Shown here piece by piece: positions 34,700-46,000 of a DNA stretch of 64,000 nucleotides (position 1 is its first letter; each line of letters starts with the position of its first letter). Made by a program: the position numbers and the translations under genes. Origin of the DNA: Enoplolaimus lenunculus (lineage: Eukaryota; Nematoda; Enoplea; Enoplida; Thoracostomopsidae); NCBI GenBank assembly GCA_030248215.1, contig JASANG010003388.1:62001-126000 (forward strand), in the 5' to 3' direction. The notes beneath the pieces are model-generated. The model was not told where the DNA came from. It saw only the letters and a list, made by a program, of their open reading frames with translations, and ran no database searches.

Positions 34700-35170
34700 A
34701 GAAAGTCTATTGCACCGTGGTTAAGAATCGTTTGGTAAACCTATAACCTGTGCAAAATGATACCAAAACGAATCGTTTGCGTATCAAATCGCTATTATAC
34801 AAATGCTTTTTCTAGCGTTTAACTGAAAAAGTGATTTGTATTTTTGATACGATTCCTTCAAATGCAACGTGAATATTGTTTTGGTTTTTTGGAATTATTA
34901 AAATCTAAAGTATCATTTGTAACAAGAGTGGATGATCGCTCTAACAAGAGTGTGAAGCTAATTCGTATGACATTCGAGTTCTGTGTGCTGACCCGAAAAA
35001 AGAGCCCGAATTTGAACGTTGACGTCGAATCAGTATGGGAAAACGCGTGTCCCGCCTGCCCCGGTTATAACGTGAATCCCGCATAAATATACCATTTCCT
35101 TGTGGTTTTTTTTAATTTTACGTTTCACTTTGGTCGTTACATTGAAATATTTATTAATGCTACATATAAC
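34700..35170. other. No gene seen
   Basis: An 80-codon frame at 34844-35086 lacks support. GGTTATAACGTGAATCCCGC at 35061 recurs at 58021 (GGTTATAACGTGAACCCCGC), so part is a dispersed repeat. Confidence 0.4.
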
Positions 35171-35292
35171 CAGTAGCGGACCCACAGTTTTAAAATATAT
35201 TTCGTTATAAAGCTCACAGAGTACTTATTTTGCTAGCAAAATAAGCTACAAAATGTTATATTCTTTACCAAGAAATTCTAGATCCGCCACTG
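35171..35292. mobile_element. Family K hAT-like MITE
   Basis: CAGTAGCGGACCCACAG at the left and CTAGATCCGCCACTG at the right are inverted ends of the CAGTGGCGGATC type. The target duplication is not clear. Confidence 0.6.
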
Positions 35293-35341
35293 CAAAGTGC
35301 TTCAAAACCAAATTAAATCAAATATTATTTGTTCAGTCTCC

Positions 35342-35675
35342 GGCCCATGTAAAGATCAGTGGTGGAACATTTTTCTGTGGGACTAGAATTGAGTAAGTTT
35401 AAGCTTTAGACTAATTTCTTTGCTTGGCTCAGGCTTAGGCTTAGGCTTAGGAATATGCCCATTTTTACGCTTAGACTTAGGCTTAGGCTTAGGAATATGC
35501 CCATTTTTACGCTTAGACTTAGGCTTAGGCTTAGGAATATGCCCATTTTTACGCTTAGACTTAGGCTTAGGCTTAGGAATATGTCCATTTTTACGCTTAG
35601 ACTTAGGCTTAGACTTAGGCGTACGCTTAGGAATATGCTTATAATACTGTTCCGCCCCTGTTCTTTACATTGGCC
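35342..35675 (-). mobile_element. Family A1 MITE with regular super-repeat
   Basis: GGCCCATGTAAAGATCAGTG and CTGTTCTTTACATTGGCC ends. The inside is four near-identical 45-bp higher-order units, each with TTAGGC hexamers plus ATATGCCCATTTTTACGC. CAGTCTCC abuts both ends (8 bp, allowing the last C to be shared). Confidence 0.88.
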
Positions 35676-35884
35676 AGTCTCCCCAAGCTCCATTATGTTT
35701 TAACTGAATTAAGGGTCAAATATGCCATACCCGACATGAGCTTTCATGAGCATGAAACCGTCAGAGGCACCAAAAGCTCTTCAGCACCAGATTACCAACG
35801 GGCGGTTACAAGATTTTTAAGATCGTTCAACAATGGTGATTTTATGCAATATATTCGTAGTAGCAGGCTACAACGCCCTAATCA

Positions 35885-36102
35885 CACGTGTAAGTTTTTG
35901 CAGCAAACCACTCTCAGCACTGCACGATTTGTGCGAATGATTTTCGAACAAAATTTTCATGTGAACGATTCCAGTTTGAGTTTTCGATTTCAAACGCGTA
36001 CAAATTACAGTTGCAAAATTTCACTGCAAAAAATTGCACGCTCGAGTGGCAACTTCGAGTTGCTACTGCAAAAACATGCATGGCAAAATAGTTGTATGTG
36101 TG
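35885..36102. repeat. Unclassified segment shared with 28590
   Basis: GTGTAAGTTTTTGCAGC, CACTGCACGATTTG and ACTGCAAAAAATTGCACG words resemble 28590-28910. A 197-codon open frame crosses it from inside the A1 element and is not taken as a gene. Confidence 0.35.
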
Positions 36103-36330
36103 AACATGGTTTAACTGTTTACTACGGTTCGAATCATCGATTTTCAAGAAAATCACCTGATGACCCCCGTACGCCGCAAATATTGTCTGTCGAGCCGAAA
36201 CCATTTAGTGCCAACAAAAAACTCAAATTCCATCCCAATACCTATTATTCTATTAAAGAATAAAGTATTTCATTACATTAATTATTAACTATAATTCATA
36301 ATAATTAAAATAATAATAATAATAAAAATA

Positions 36331-36390
36331 ATCTATATATTAAAACTGGAACGCCACATATACGTATTTTGGGCAAATTTCCAGCATTAC
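36331..36390 (+). repeat. Family I hairpin unit
   Basis: ATCTATATATTAAAACTGGA, then CATATACGTATTTTGGGC, then TTTCCAGC: same start and core as at 10051. Confidence 0.6.
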
Positions 36391-36795
36391 TTTGTGTACA
36401 ATAATTTCTTAGGAACTATACGTGATTGTTTTTTGTTCTATGAAATGAAAATTTGCGTGGCAATATTTGTGCTTTCGCTAACTTTGGCACATTGCACAAA
36501 GCTGGCAGACTAGTAATAATAATAGTAATAATAATACTAATAAAAATATATCCAATAATTGTACGAATACAAAAAATATTTCATACGGTAGAACATCTAC
36601 GTATATTTAAAGCTAAAAAATCTTGACGAAAAACACAATATTAAAGCGTACAAAATTAAGCACACAAATAGACAAAATGACTGCAAACTAGGCAGCATAA
36701 TAGTAATTAATAAGTCGGTGCCTAAAAACTATGAAGCTAAAAAACACCAATCACAATTATAGATTACCATTCCCCCCTGCCTTGAAAAAAAATGT
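36391..36795. other. 3' flank of the ZM gene
   Basis: AT-rich with AAT-type microsatellite patches. It should hold the minus-strand polyadenylation site. None could be assigned with confidence. Confidence 0.35.
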
Positions 36796-37074
36796 CTAAA
36801 ATTGTGAAGTATGTCCGGTACTTGAAGTTCCGGAAGTAATTGCGCGATGTGTAGAGCCAGTGATTCGAGCACTGCTTGACAACGGTGCAGTTCCGGTGGT
36901 ACCGGTAGTAGTTGAACTTGTGAACGTTGATTTTTTGTAATATTTTGTCGTGACGTGACGTGAAATAACACCCGGCTGCAACGGTTGTTCCATCACTTTT
37001 TTCTCTTCTTCAGTGAGCATTGAAAATTCTTTGCCTGGATCACTCGAAGTGTAGACTTCTTTAGTATAGTGGAC
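36796..37074 (-). CDS. ZM gene exon 11: C terminus
   Basis: Acceptor TTTATTTACAG. It encodes VHYTKEVYTSSDPGKEF, LQPGVISRHVTTKYYKKS and a Ser/Thr-rich end, then TAG. The first 50 residues look ordered and non-repetitive, so they are probably a conserved C-terminal motif. I could not name it. Confidence 0.78.
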   Translation of the reverse strand, partial: VHYTKEVYTSSDPGKEFSMLTEEEKKVMEQPLQPGVISRHVTTKYYKKSTFTSSTTTGTTGTAPLSSSARITGSTHRAITSGTSSTGHTSQF

Positions 37075-40000
37075 CTGTAAATAAACAACAAATATATAAA
37101 TAAATAAATAAATAAATAAATAAAAATAAATAAATAAATAAATACATAAATTAATAAATAAAAATAAAGAAATATATAATGTTGTGCATTGGATATATAA
37201 AACAACAGCAGCCAGCCGCACGTTTACAATGGTGACAAGGGGAATAACGACCGGAAGTTTTGGTTCAACCTCGATGAGACTTTTGACCCTTATAATCTTT
37301 TTCAGTTGGTAGCATAAGATACCGCTATTTGGACAACGCACCCCGTCCTCCCAGTGCTAACAAACCCCTGGTTATATACCAAGCAGGTAGGAATGGTACG
37401 GGTAGACTCCAAACAAGTTTGGTTCAGCATACAATTGGCAGGTTGTTTGATGGGCCAAAGTGACAAATATAAATTTACCATGAACCGCGGCTCCAGCACC
37501 CCCTCTCTAAATAAAACCAAAAACCAGCAGCAGTCGTAAATTTCAGGTCAGAGCCCTAACCAGCTAAGAGACTAAACACTTTCGAATGACCAGAAGAATG
37601 TTAGATTATTTACAAGCAGCAGTCCAAAATTCCCCGTGACAACAAATGTTACTACAGGCCCGTAGTCAGCTCACCTTGCTAGGGGGGCGAGGGCTAAAAA
37701 ATTTTCAGGAGGGGATTCAAGGGTTTTGAATCAGTTACTAGCAAGTTGAAAATTTTTTAGTGGTGGACAAAATTTTTCCGGGGGGATGAACCCTCCTGGT
37801 CCCCCTTCGCTACAGGACCGTGTTACTCTCAGGCTACAGGCTAAAACCCCACACTCCGCTCTAGTAACAGGTTCGGACTGCAAGTCACTTGAACAATACC
37901 GACCCTCGTCAGAAATTTTTAAATCCAACCTTGACACAATTCTGGGATGACTAGATACTCCTTGTTTCGTTTGTGGGTAGTCAGGCTGTTATACTAATTG
38001 TCATAGTCCAAACGAACCTTATGTCCCTCAGGATCGTCGTATGTTCCACTTGTGGTCGCTTTAGTAGTTGCACCGTCAGCTGAATGCCATGACGGCATTC
38101 CAGGAGCACCAGCTTCGCCACGAACGACAACAGATTTTGTTGTTTTGCCACTGCCACCTAAAATAGCAACAATTGAAAAGATCGCAACCAATATTATTTC
38201 ACACACCCAGCCGCAGCAAAAAAACGCCAGTTTCCCAATTGTCAAGCCTAATTTAACCTATTCTCACCTTAGTTCTATAACCAAACACATTTTTGCTAAC
38301 CAAAACTTAATTAATTTTCTTAGCAAATAAAAATTTGTAATTGAAAACATTTCGTGTAAACTTTCAATTTCAAAACTACGGCCTTTCGACAAGAATTGAA
38401 TAAGAAGGAAGGATTTATATGCGGTTTTCGACGTCGAAATATTTTTCTAAACCATGAACTGGATTCGTAGAAGTAGTATGTTTTCAGTATATATAGCCAC
38501 CTTCATACGGTCCAAAAGACATTTAAATTAATCAAAAGGCATAGCGCCTCCTTTGCAGTCCAGTGAAATATTGTTTGAACATTAATATTAACAAATGACC
38601 TTCAGAATAATCAGTAATCGCATACTGCGAATGCTGTTCTGAGTGCAACGCTCGTTGCCGCAATTCTTCTTCCATCAACCGACGTTGACGTTCAGCGTCT
38701 GAAATAGAAATCATTTCAATTTTACAAAACGAATCCCAAACGTAAACCCAAACTAGAAAGCGTAAGCTTGAGCCGAAGCCTAAACCTAAGTATAAGCTTA
38801 TAAGCTTAATCCTAAACGTATGTTTAAGCCTAATCTCACGGTCCTTACCGTAAGCATAAACTTAGCTTAAATCTAATGTTAACCTTAATTGTGCGCAGAA
38901 GCGTAACTCTAGTTCAACAGCCTGATGCTTACAACTATACGTTTTTAACAGTTAGTGGGAACGGTGCCCAAAATACGTATATGGGGCGTGCCAGCTTTAA
39001 TTATAAAGATTTCAACGTTAACCTGTCTACAAGTTTCGTATTTATTTAACACTTTTAAAATTAATAATTACGGGTTAAGTTGTACAAACGTAACTTAAGT
39101 CAACTTTTGTACAATAAAGCCAATTTATGATTAAAATCAAAACATTAATAAAATCGTAACCTTCAGGCTCAAATTTAAGAATAATTTTAGTGTTTGCTTA
39201 ATTTAAGTAAATTACAAATTAATTTTTAAAAAAATAATTAATTTTTTGAATAAACAAAACTTACCCATTGAACCAAGGCGATCGAATCCAGAAGACGACG
39301 CTGTGTACGTTGATTTTGTTGTGATTTGTTGCTAAAAATAATATTAAACATTAAAAAATTTCATATTTTAAAGAAACACTTTTCAGCAAAAATTGCCGAA
39401 AAGTTTGCCGAGGCTGGGGGGATACAAGAGATTTTAGGACCACAGATACTCAATCGTGTAAACTTTCGCAAATACTCCACTTAAATCTGGTGTCGCTGGA
39501 TTTCATAAATGGTACTAAGAGTCCATGATGACTCTGAACAAGAATGTGCAACTAACGGAAAAAATGCATAGAACAAAAAGTACCGGCACACGTTGCATTT
39601 TTCACTTACCACCCCCCCCCCGTCATTTAGGTGGATTCGATGCAATAGGAAACCCTTACAACACTTCTGTGAAAAACTACTCTTTTGTTACGAATGTAAC
39701 GGGAGCATATTTTCTTGCGCCTAAAGCCAGGAATTGTCTTTAAACGGGAAACATTACAACCCCCCCAATAAGTGGGACGCGGTTGGCCAAAACGGCAACG
39801 CGCGGTGGATACATTTTTTGTACACAGAATGTGCCTAGTTGCATACTCTTGATGGTTCCCACATTTGCTGGTGCAACAGATTTTTATAGTACTAAAATTT
39901 TCAAAGTAACATTAAACTTGAATCGGCTTTCAACCGAGAGCAGTTAGCTTGTTTCAAAACATACAGCTAACACATTTTAAATCAACTCTAGCCGTTCAAG

Positions 40001-43000
40001 AACTCAGCTGCAGGCGCCGCCGCGACTAATACCAAGATAACAGTGAATTCGGGTTCACATTAATCAACTCACAGGCTGAATAGGATTAATTTCTACTTGT
40101 CGCCTCTGTTGTGGACTAACACGACTCCTTGGCTTTGTACCAAGGGCCCAGTCAGGCGCACGAAACGTTCGTATATTGGTCGGTGACACCGCATACCCGT
40201 AGAATTCCACTGACGTCATTGGTTCAAAATGTAATTAAAATGAATCAAATCAGAGAAAATTTTCAATTTTGATAATTTAAATTGCTGAGCTTATAAGCAT
40301 GGGTGTATACAGTGGTAGAAATAGGAAAAATTTTGAAAAAATAAAATTTCTGTCGAAACATGAGAAATCGTTTTTACCAGGCAATCGAATACCTTTGGCC
40401 CTTCCGAACTGATATTCTGGCTACTCGTCTAACTTATAAGATCTCCTGGTTATTACTCAGTCAGGCTCAAACTGCGCTTGCACGCGATTCGCTGTAAAAG
40501 AGTTGAAACTAAAATTGGTGTAGATAACAACCTACAAAATACCACTTGAAAATTTAACCCAATCTACAATAAAAGCGTCCGTTGTCTCTAGCGCACTTCC
40601 GCAATATTACACGTTATGGTTTAGGTTTAGGCAAAGACTTACACTTGGGTATATGTAAGCTTGCTCTAAGCCTAAACTAAACGTAACTGTGAGGCAAGGT
40701 GTACCTGATCCCGGCCGTTTAAATGGACGAGGAAGGTTTTTACTTGGTACTTCCTGCTGCGACCCGAATAAGGGGAAACTATATTTATTTTGCCTATTCA
40801 GAGCGTACCCCCTGTTATATGGTTACGACTGTTATTTATTTTCAAGACTTCCCAAAGACAACATCCTTGTGCTCCGAAGCATTTTTGTTGATCGGAATGT
40901 CCGTTAATCTCTTTTGTGAATTAAATAAAGTTTATGCGGGTTGTATAAAATGCCTGTTGCATATTTGAGCAGTCTAAGCCATTCTTCTGCTTTGGTCCCT
41001 TTTGCGGACTCTAATAACAGCTTATGGACTCAATATCCGCTGAAAGACTGTAATTACGGATACAGACTCCTCCTGTTGATTGCGACTCAAAATGTGACCC
41101 CCTTCATTATTACCCTCTTCTTATTCGGATCACTACAGCATTTGAAATCACACTGAAAGTGTAATATACATTTGTTAACTAAGAACACTATCACGCAAGG
41201 TAAAATAGAAAAAATGCTGCAGTTAAAAAGAATTTGTTGGTAACAAATATATTACGTCATTTTCTGAGGTTAAAAGTTCAGCAAAACTACGTAAAAGCCG
41301 CCATCAAACGGAACGGTGTTAGCAGGTAATATAGCAACATTGACCCAAATACACGCTTTGGATCGGAAAAGATTGCAGAAGTTGAGGATGTTTTGTGATT
41401 CCCTTTGCGCGATAACTTTCGGACGTACCTACACCAATCAAGGGACATCGTACTGGGTAACTGACCTGTAAGTGTAGGCGGTGCCAAACTTTTAGTCTTA
41501 CAACAGCGCCGTGTTCAATGGCGCTGGTTGACGTTGAGGCTCTCACCAGCGTGTAACCAGATAACCGTTTGCGGTTGCGGTAAAAATCCGTATCCGTTTT
41601 AGAAACAACGGAAATTTTGTTATTTTTACGTTCAAAATTAGTTATAAATCACGTATCTGTTTCGCAATCTTTCGTCACAGATTTACTGCAAATAAGATTA
41701 CGAAATTAAAATCTTCAAAAATTCGATGCATCTTTCATTTTTCTATGAAATTTTTGAAAGACTGGTGAATATGTGCCCGCCTCGATTGTGTTTCACAGAA
41801 AAATAAAACATTTTTGAAACTTTTATACTTCAATATCTGTGTTGCGGTTCCGTTTCCGTTATTTCGATTACTATCCGTTTCAGTTTCTGTTATTTTCACT
41901 ATTCGTTTACACCCTGGCTCCACCAACTTTATTATGTCCTAGCGTAAAACCAGCAGCGGCCCATGTATAGAACAGGGCCGGATCGTTTTTCTTAGGGGCT
42001 ATAATAGAGTCAGTTTAAGCTTTGCACTAATTTTTTTGCTTAGGCTTAGGCTTAGGCTTAGGAATAGGCTCATCCATACGCTTAGGCTTAGGCTTACGCT
42101 TAGGAATAGGCTCGCCCATACGCCTAGGCTTAGGCTTAGGCTTAGGCTTAGAAATATGCTTATACTACTGTTCCGGCCCTGTTATATACATGGGTCTCAG
42201 CAACAATAAAAACCAACGGTACCTATTTACGACTGTTTCGAAAACAATACTGTAAAAGTGTTGTTTAAATTTTTGTTACCCAAAAAAATTGTTTTTCAAG
42301 GTCAAACTTATGCCATCTGCAGACAAAAAAAGCTGACGTCACTCGTACAGGTCGGCAGGACTCCTCAGTTGTTTGAACTTTAAAATTCTTTGATGAAAAA
42401 CCAAAGCCGGTTTCATTTCACTCGCAAATTTTAAATTCACAACATTTATGGTCGTTTCGGTTTTTTAGGATTTTTTTGGTTTCGTTTCATGTGTTTACAA
42501 AGTAACAAATTAGTTTTAGTAGTTTTGGTCCAAAAACATAAGGATATGGCCAAGAGCGTCCAAATGGATAGGTATGGACGGCACAGGACGGCGCCAGACG
42601 CCATCAAAAGTACAGCGCTACCCTAATATGTAATCAAATCTATGTATTACCATCATTGCTCAAGCTCAAGCTTGAGGGGTTAGTTCGTCTTATGCAGCTT
42701 TTCTACTACGCATAGCGGAGTAATTGTAGTGTATAAATACTAGCGCTTTTCACACTTCAAATTTACGTTCAAGCTTCGAACGGGACCGTAACGCGAATGC
42801 GTACCATAATCATTCAGTGCATACTGTTTAAACATGTGTGTAGCCTCTCCGTTTTCCTGGCCTTTTCAGGGGCTGCTTGTTTGTTAGAATGTTAAAAGTT
42901 TGGGGGTATTGATATCCCCTTTGCACCGCCTTCTCTGGTGTACGCCCCAGTTGCGAATGTTGGGGTATTTGGCACAATGCCCGCAATCCGATGACCAAGA

Positions 43001-46000
43001 CCCAAGGTGAGTCTATCCCTTCTTGTCCGTCGGTCTTTTGCATTAATAGCAATTTCACTCATCTTACCCCTCCCCAACTTCAGCGCCGCGGCATGTTGGT
43101 TTATGAAACTTATATCTCGACTTACTTGTTCCATACGTTTACGTTCTTCAATCCGTCGCTGTTCTTCAATGCGGATTTGCTCTTGTCGACGTCGTTCGTC
43201 TTCTTCTCGCCGCCAACGTTCTTCTTCCTCACGGCGACGTCGTTCTTCTTGTTCGTGTCGACGTTGTTCTTCGATTCGTCGTTGCTCTTCGATTCGTCGT
43301 TGTTCTTCTATTCGTCGTTGCTCTTCAATTCGACGCTGTTCTTCTATTCGAATACGCTCTTCTTCTTGTCGACGATGTTGCTCTTCGATGCGTCGCTGTT
43401 CTTCTATTCGACGTTGTTCTTGGATTCGACGCTGCTCTTCGATGCGACGCTGTTCTTCTACTCGTCGCCGTTCTTCTTCGAGTCGACGTCGTTGTTCTTC
43501 TTCTTGTCGTCGTCGCTCTTCCAGACGTCGTTGTTCTTCAACTCGACGCTGTTCTTCCATTCGTTGCTGTTCTTCCATGCGTCGCTGCTCTTCTATCCGT
43601 CGCTGTTCTTCAATGAGTCGTTGCTCTTCGATTCGACGCTGCTCTTCCATTCGCCGTTGTTCTTCTAGTCGTCGCTGTTCTTCATATCGTCGTTGCTCTT
43701 CAATTCGACGCTGTTCTTCTAAACGCCTGCGTTGTTCTTCCTCTCGTCGTCGTTGTTCTTCCATTTCACGCCGGCGTTGCTCTTCGATTCGCCGCTGCTG
43801 TTCAAGGAACATTTCATGTTCTCGTTGTTCTCGCAGTCGTCTTTCTTCTGCATGTCGCCTTTTGCTTGCGCTATCAGGACTAATAGACCCACCGCGTAAC
43901 GGCGGCGCTATATAAGGTTTCATCCATTCACCGTGCTTATAGTGAATATGATGTACCGATACTGGCGCAACTGTGTACGTTTTATCGCCGCCTGGACCCA
44001 AAGAACTTGCACGGTCTGAAATCAAAGCTCGTATTCTCAAATGTGTGTAGCATCTATCATCAGTTAGTGATATATCTTGTAACTTTCGAATAAGCGAGTA
44101 TAAATTCACAAAATTCTCTGAACTTTCTGCGTTGTTGAACAATAATGCGATTTTACTTATTCGCACACCCCGGTCCCGTAGTCGGTTTAGCAAGTCAACT
44201 ACCACAATCGCCTCTATCCACGCCTGCAGCCAGGATTTCAGAAGTTTTGTGAGGTTATATCCGCTTTATTTCTTTAATGTATAATCCCCTGAACCTATCA
44301 TAACCAATGTGCGCATTTGGGAAGAATAGCGATGTTTTCCTCACTGCACCTGTGAAACAAGACGGTGAGACCCTAAGCCACAAAGTAAACGTTTATCGAA
44401 GTAACGCAAACGTAACTATAATCAGAAGGCATGAAAATGAAACTGAATCCTTGACAATCAAAGTCGTTCGCTTTTATACCCTTTTTGGGTAATAAGATCA
44501 TTTGCATTTTAAGATTGATTTTCTGAACCAGTTCCCAAATCGTCAAAACCCAAAACTTCGAGACTGATAGAGAAGCTTCCAAAACCAGCCCGAATCTTCG
44601 GCGGAAATCGTAAGAAGACTCTCGTCAAACCGGTTGCAGGAAGCAGGAATTAAAATAGGACGCCACACCTGCATGTGCGGAAAATTTTGCGATGCAAATT
44701 ACACAACTCAACGCAGCGATATTTAATTGTTACCATCGGGTTTACCAGCGTCAGTCGGTCGAAAAAAGATTACGCATTGGCACCACATTTCCTGTACCAG
44801 CCACACACTGCAAAAAATGGTGAGTCAAATTGTTTCTCTCCGAAATAGACTCTACGGGACTGCACAAAGTGAGAAAAAATTCGACTCCGCCAGAGTCAAA
44901 TTTGACTTAGTCGCACGTTAACTCTGACGGAGTCGAATCGGATACAGTTTGTGTAGTCCCGCAGAGCCTATTTCGGAGTGAGTCAATTGACACAGTTTGT
45001 ATAGTCCCGCAGAGCCTATTTCGGAGTGAGTCAATTTGACTCACCATTTTTTGCAGTGTATCGTTGAGTAAATTTCGAATTTGAAAATTGTTTATTTGAA
45101 GCTCACAGTGTATTTTCTAGCCAAATTTCTGGAAAATGTGACGCTGATATACCCGCAAAATATCAAAGTATTTGGCGAATGTTCGTTAAAAACGGTGCCA
45201 ATGTATACAACAGTGGTGGAACAGTATCATAAGCGTATTACTATGCCTAAGCCTAAGCCTGAGCGTAAGAATGAGCATATTCCTAAGCCTAAACCTAAGC
45301 CTAAGCCTAAACCTAAGCCTAAGCGTAAGAATCACTTTATTCCAAAGCCTAAGCCTAAGCCTAAAGCCTAATCCAGGCAGAAAAAAATTGGTCTAAACCT
45401 TAAGTTTACTTTATTCGAATCCCACAGAAACACGTTCCGCCCCTGATCTTTACATTTGCCAAAAACTGTGACAATTTTGAACCGCTAAACTGGTTCCCTC
45501 AACAAGACGAATTCTGGCTGACTTACTTGCAGATGAATCAAACTGATACGAACTGGCGTATCGTTTTTCCCATTGGCCCCCACTCAACGCCGCGTCACTC
45601 GCTCCGCTACTGGCTTGCTGTCGAATTTCACTTGTCGAGCTACTAAAACTTTGACCCGGAACCCGTCGACCACCAATCGTTGTTCCAAACGGTGTTGCGC
45701 CACCGGTTGCCATCGGTCTCGGACTTCTCGATTCGTGTTGCCTGACAACGACTCCAGTTGTTGCGACACCCCCTCCGCCTGAACCGATCATCGATCCTCC
45801 CGTTGTTGTATGAGTCGATTTTGTGGATGACATCACTTTACGTGATGTCGTTGACGATGACGTGGTCGATTTTTGACGATGTTCAGCGGCTTTTGATTGC
45901 CACGATGAATCGTGCTCGGCGAGTCTGAAAATAATAAAACAATGCATCGTAGACAGCGCAACATGCTCAATCAAGCCAAAACTACAGTAGATGAGACAAT

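Noticed and set aside
35670-36263. 197-codon plus-strand frame
   Set aside because: It starts at the A1 end and runs through a probable dispersed repeat, with no domain or splice support.
42892-43125. Extension of exon 7 frame beyond the GTAAGT donor
   Set aside because: The donor is strong and phase 0 fits exon 8; the extension has no feature of its own.
43007-43915. Plus-strand Cys/Ser/Arg-rich frame of 302 codons
   Set aside because: It is the antisense shadow of the E-E-Q-R-R-x helix exon.
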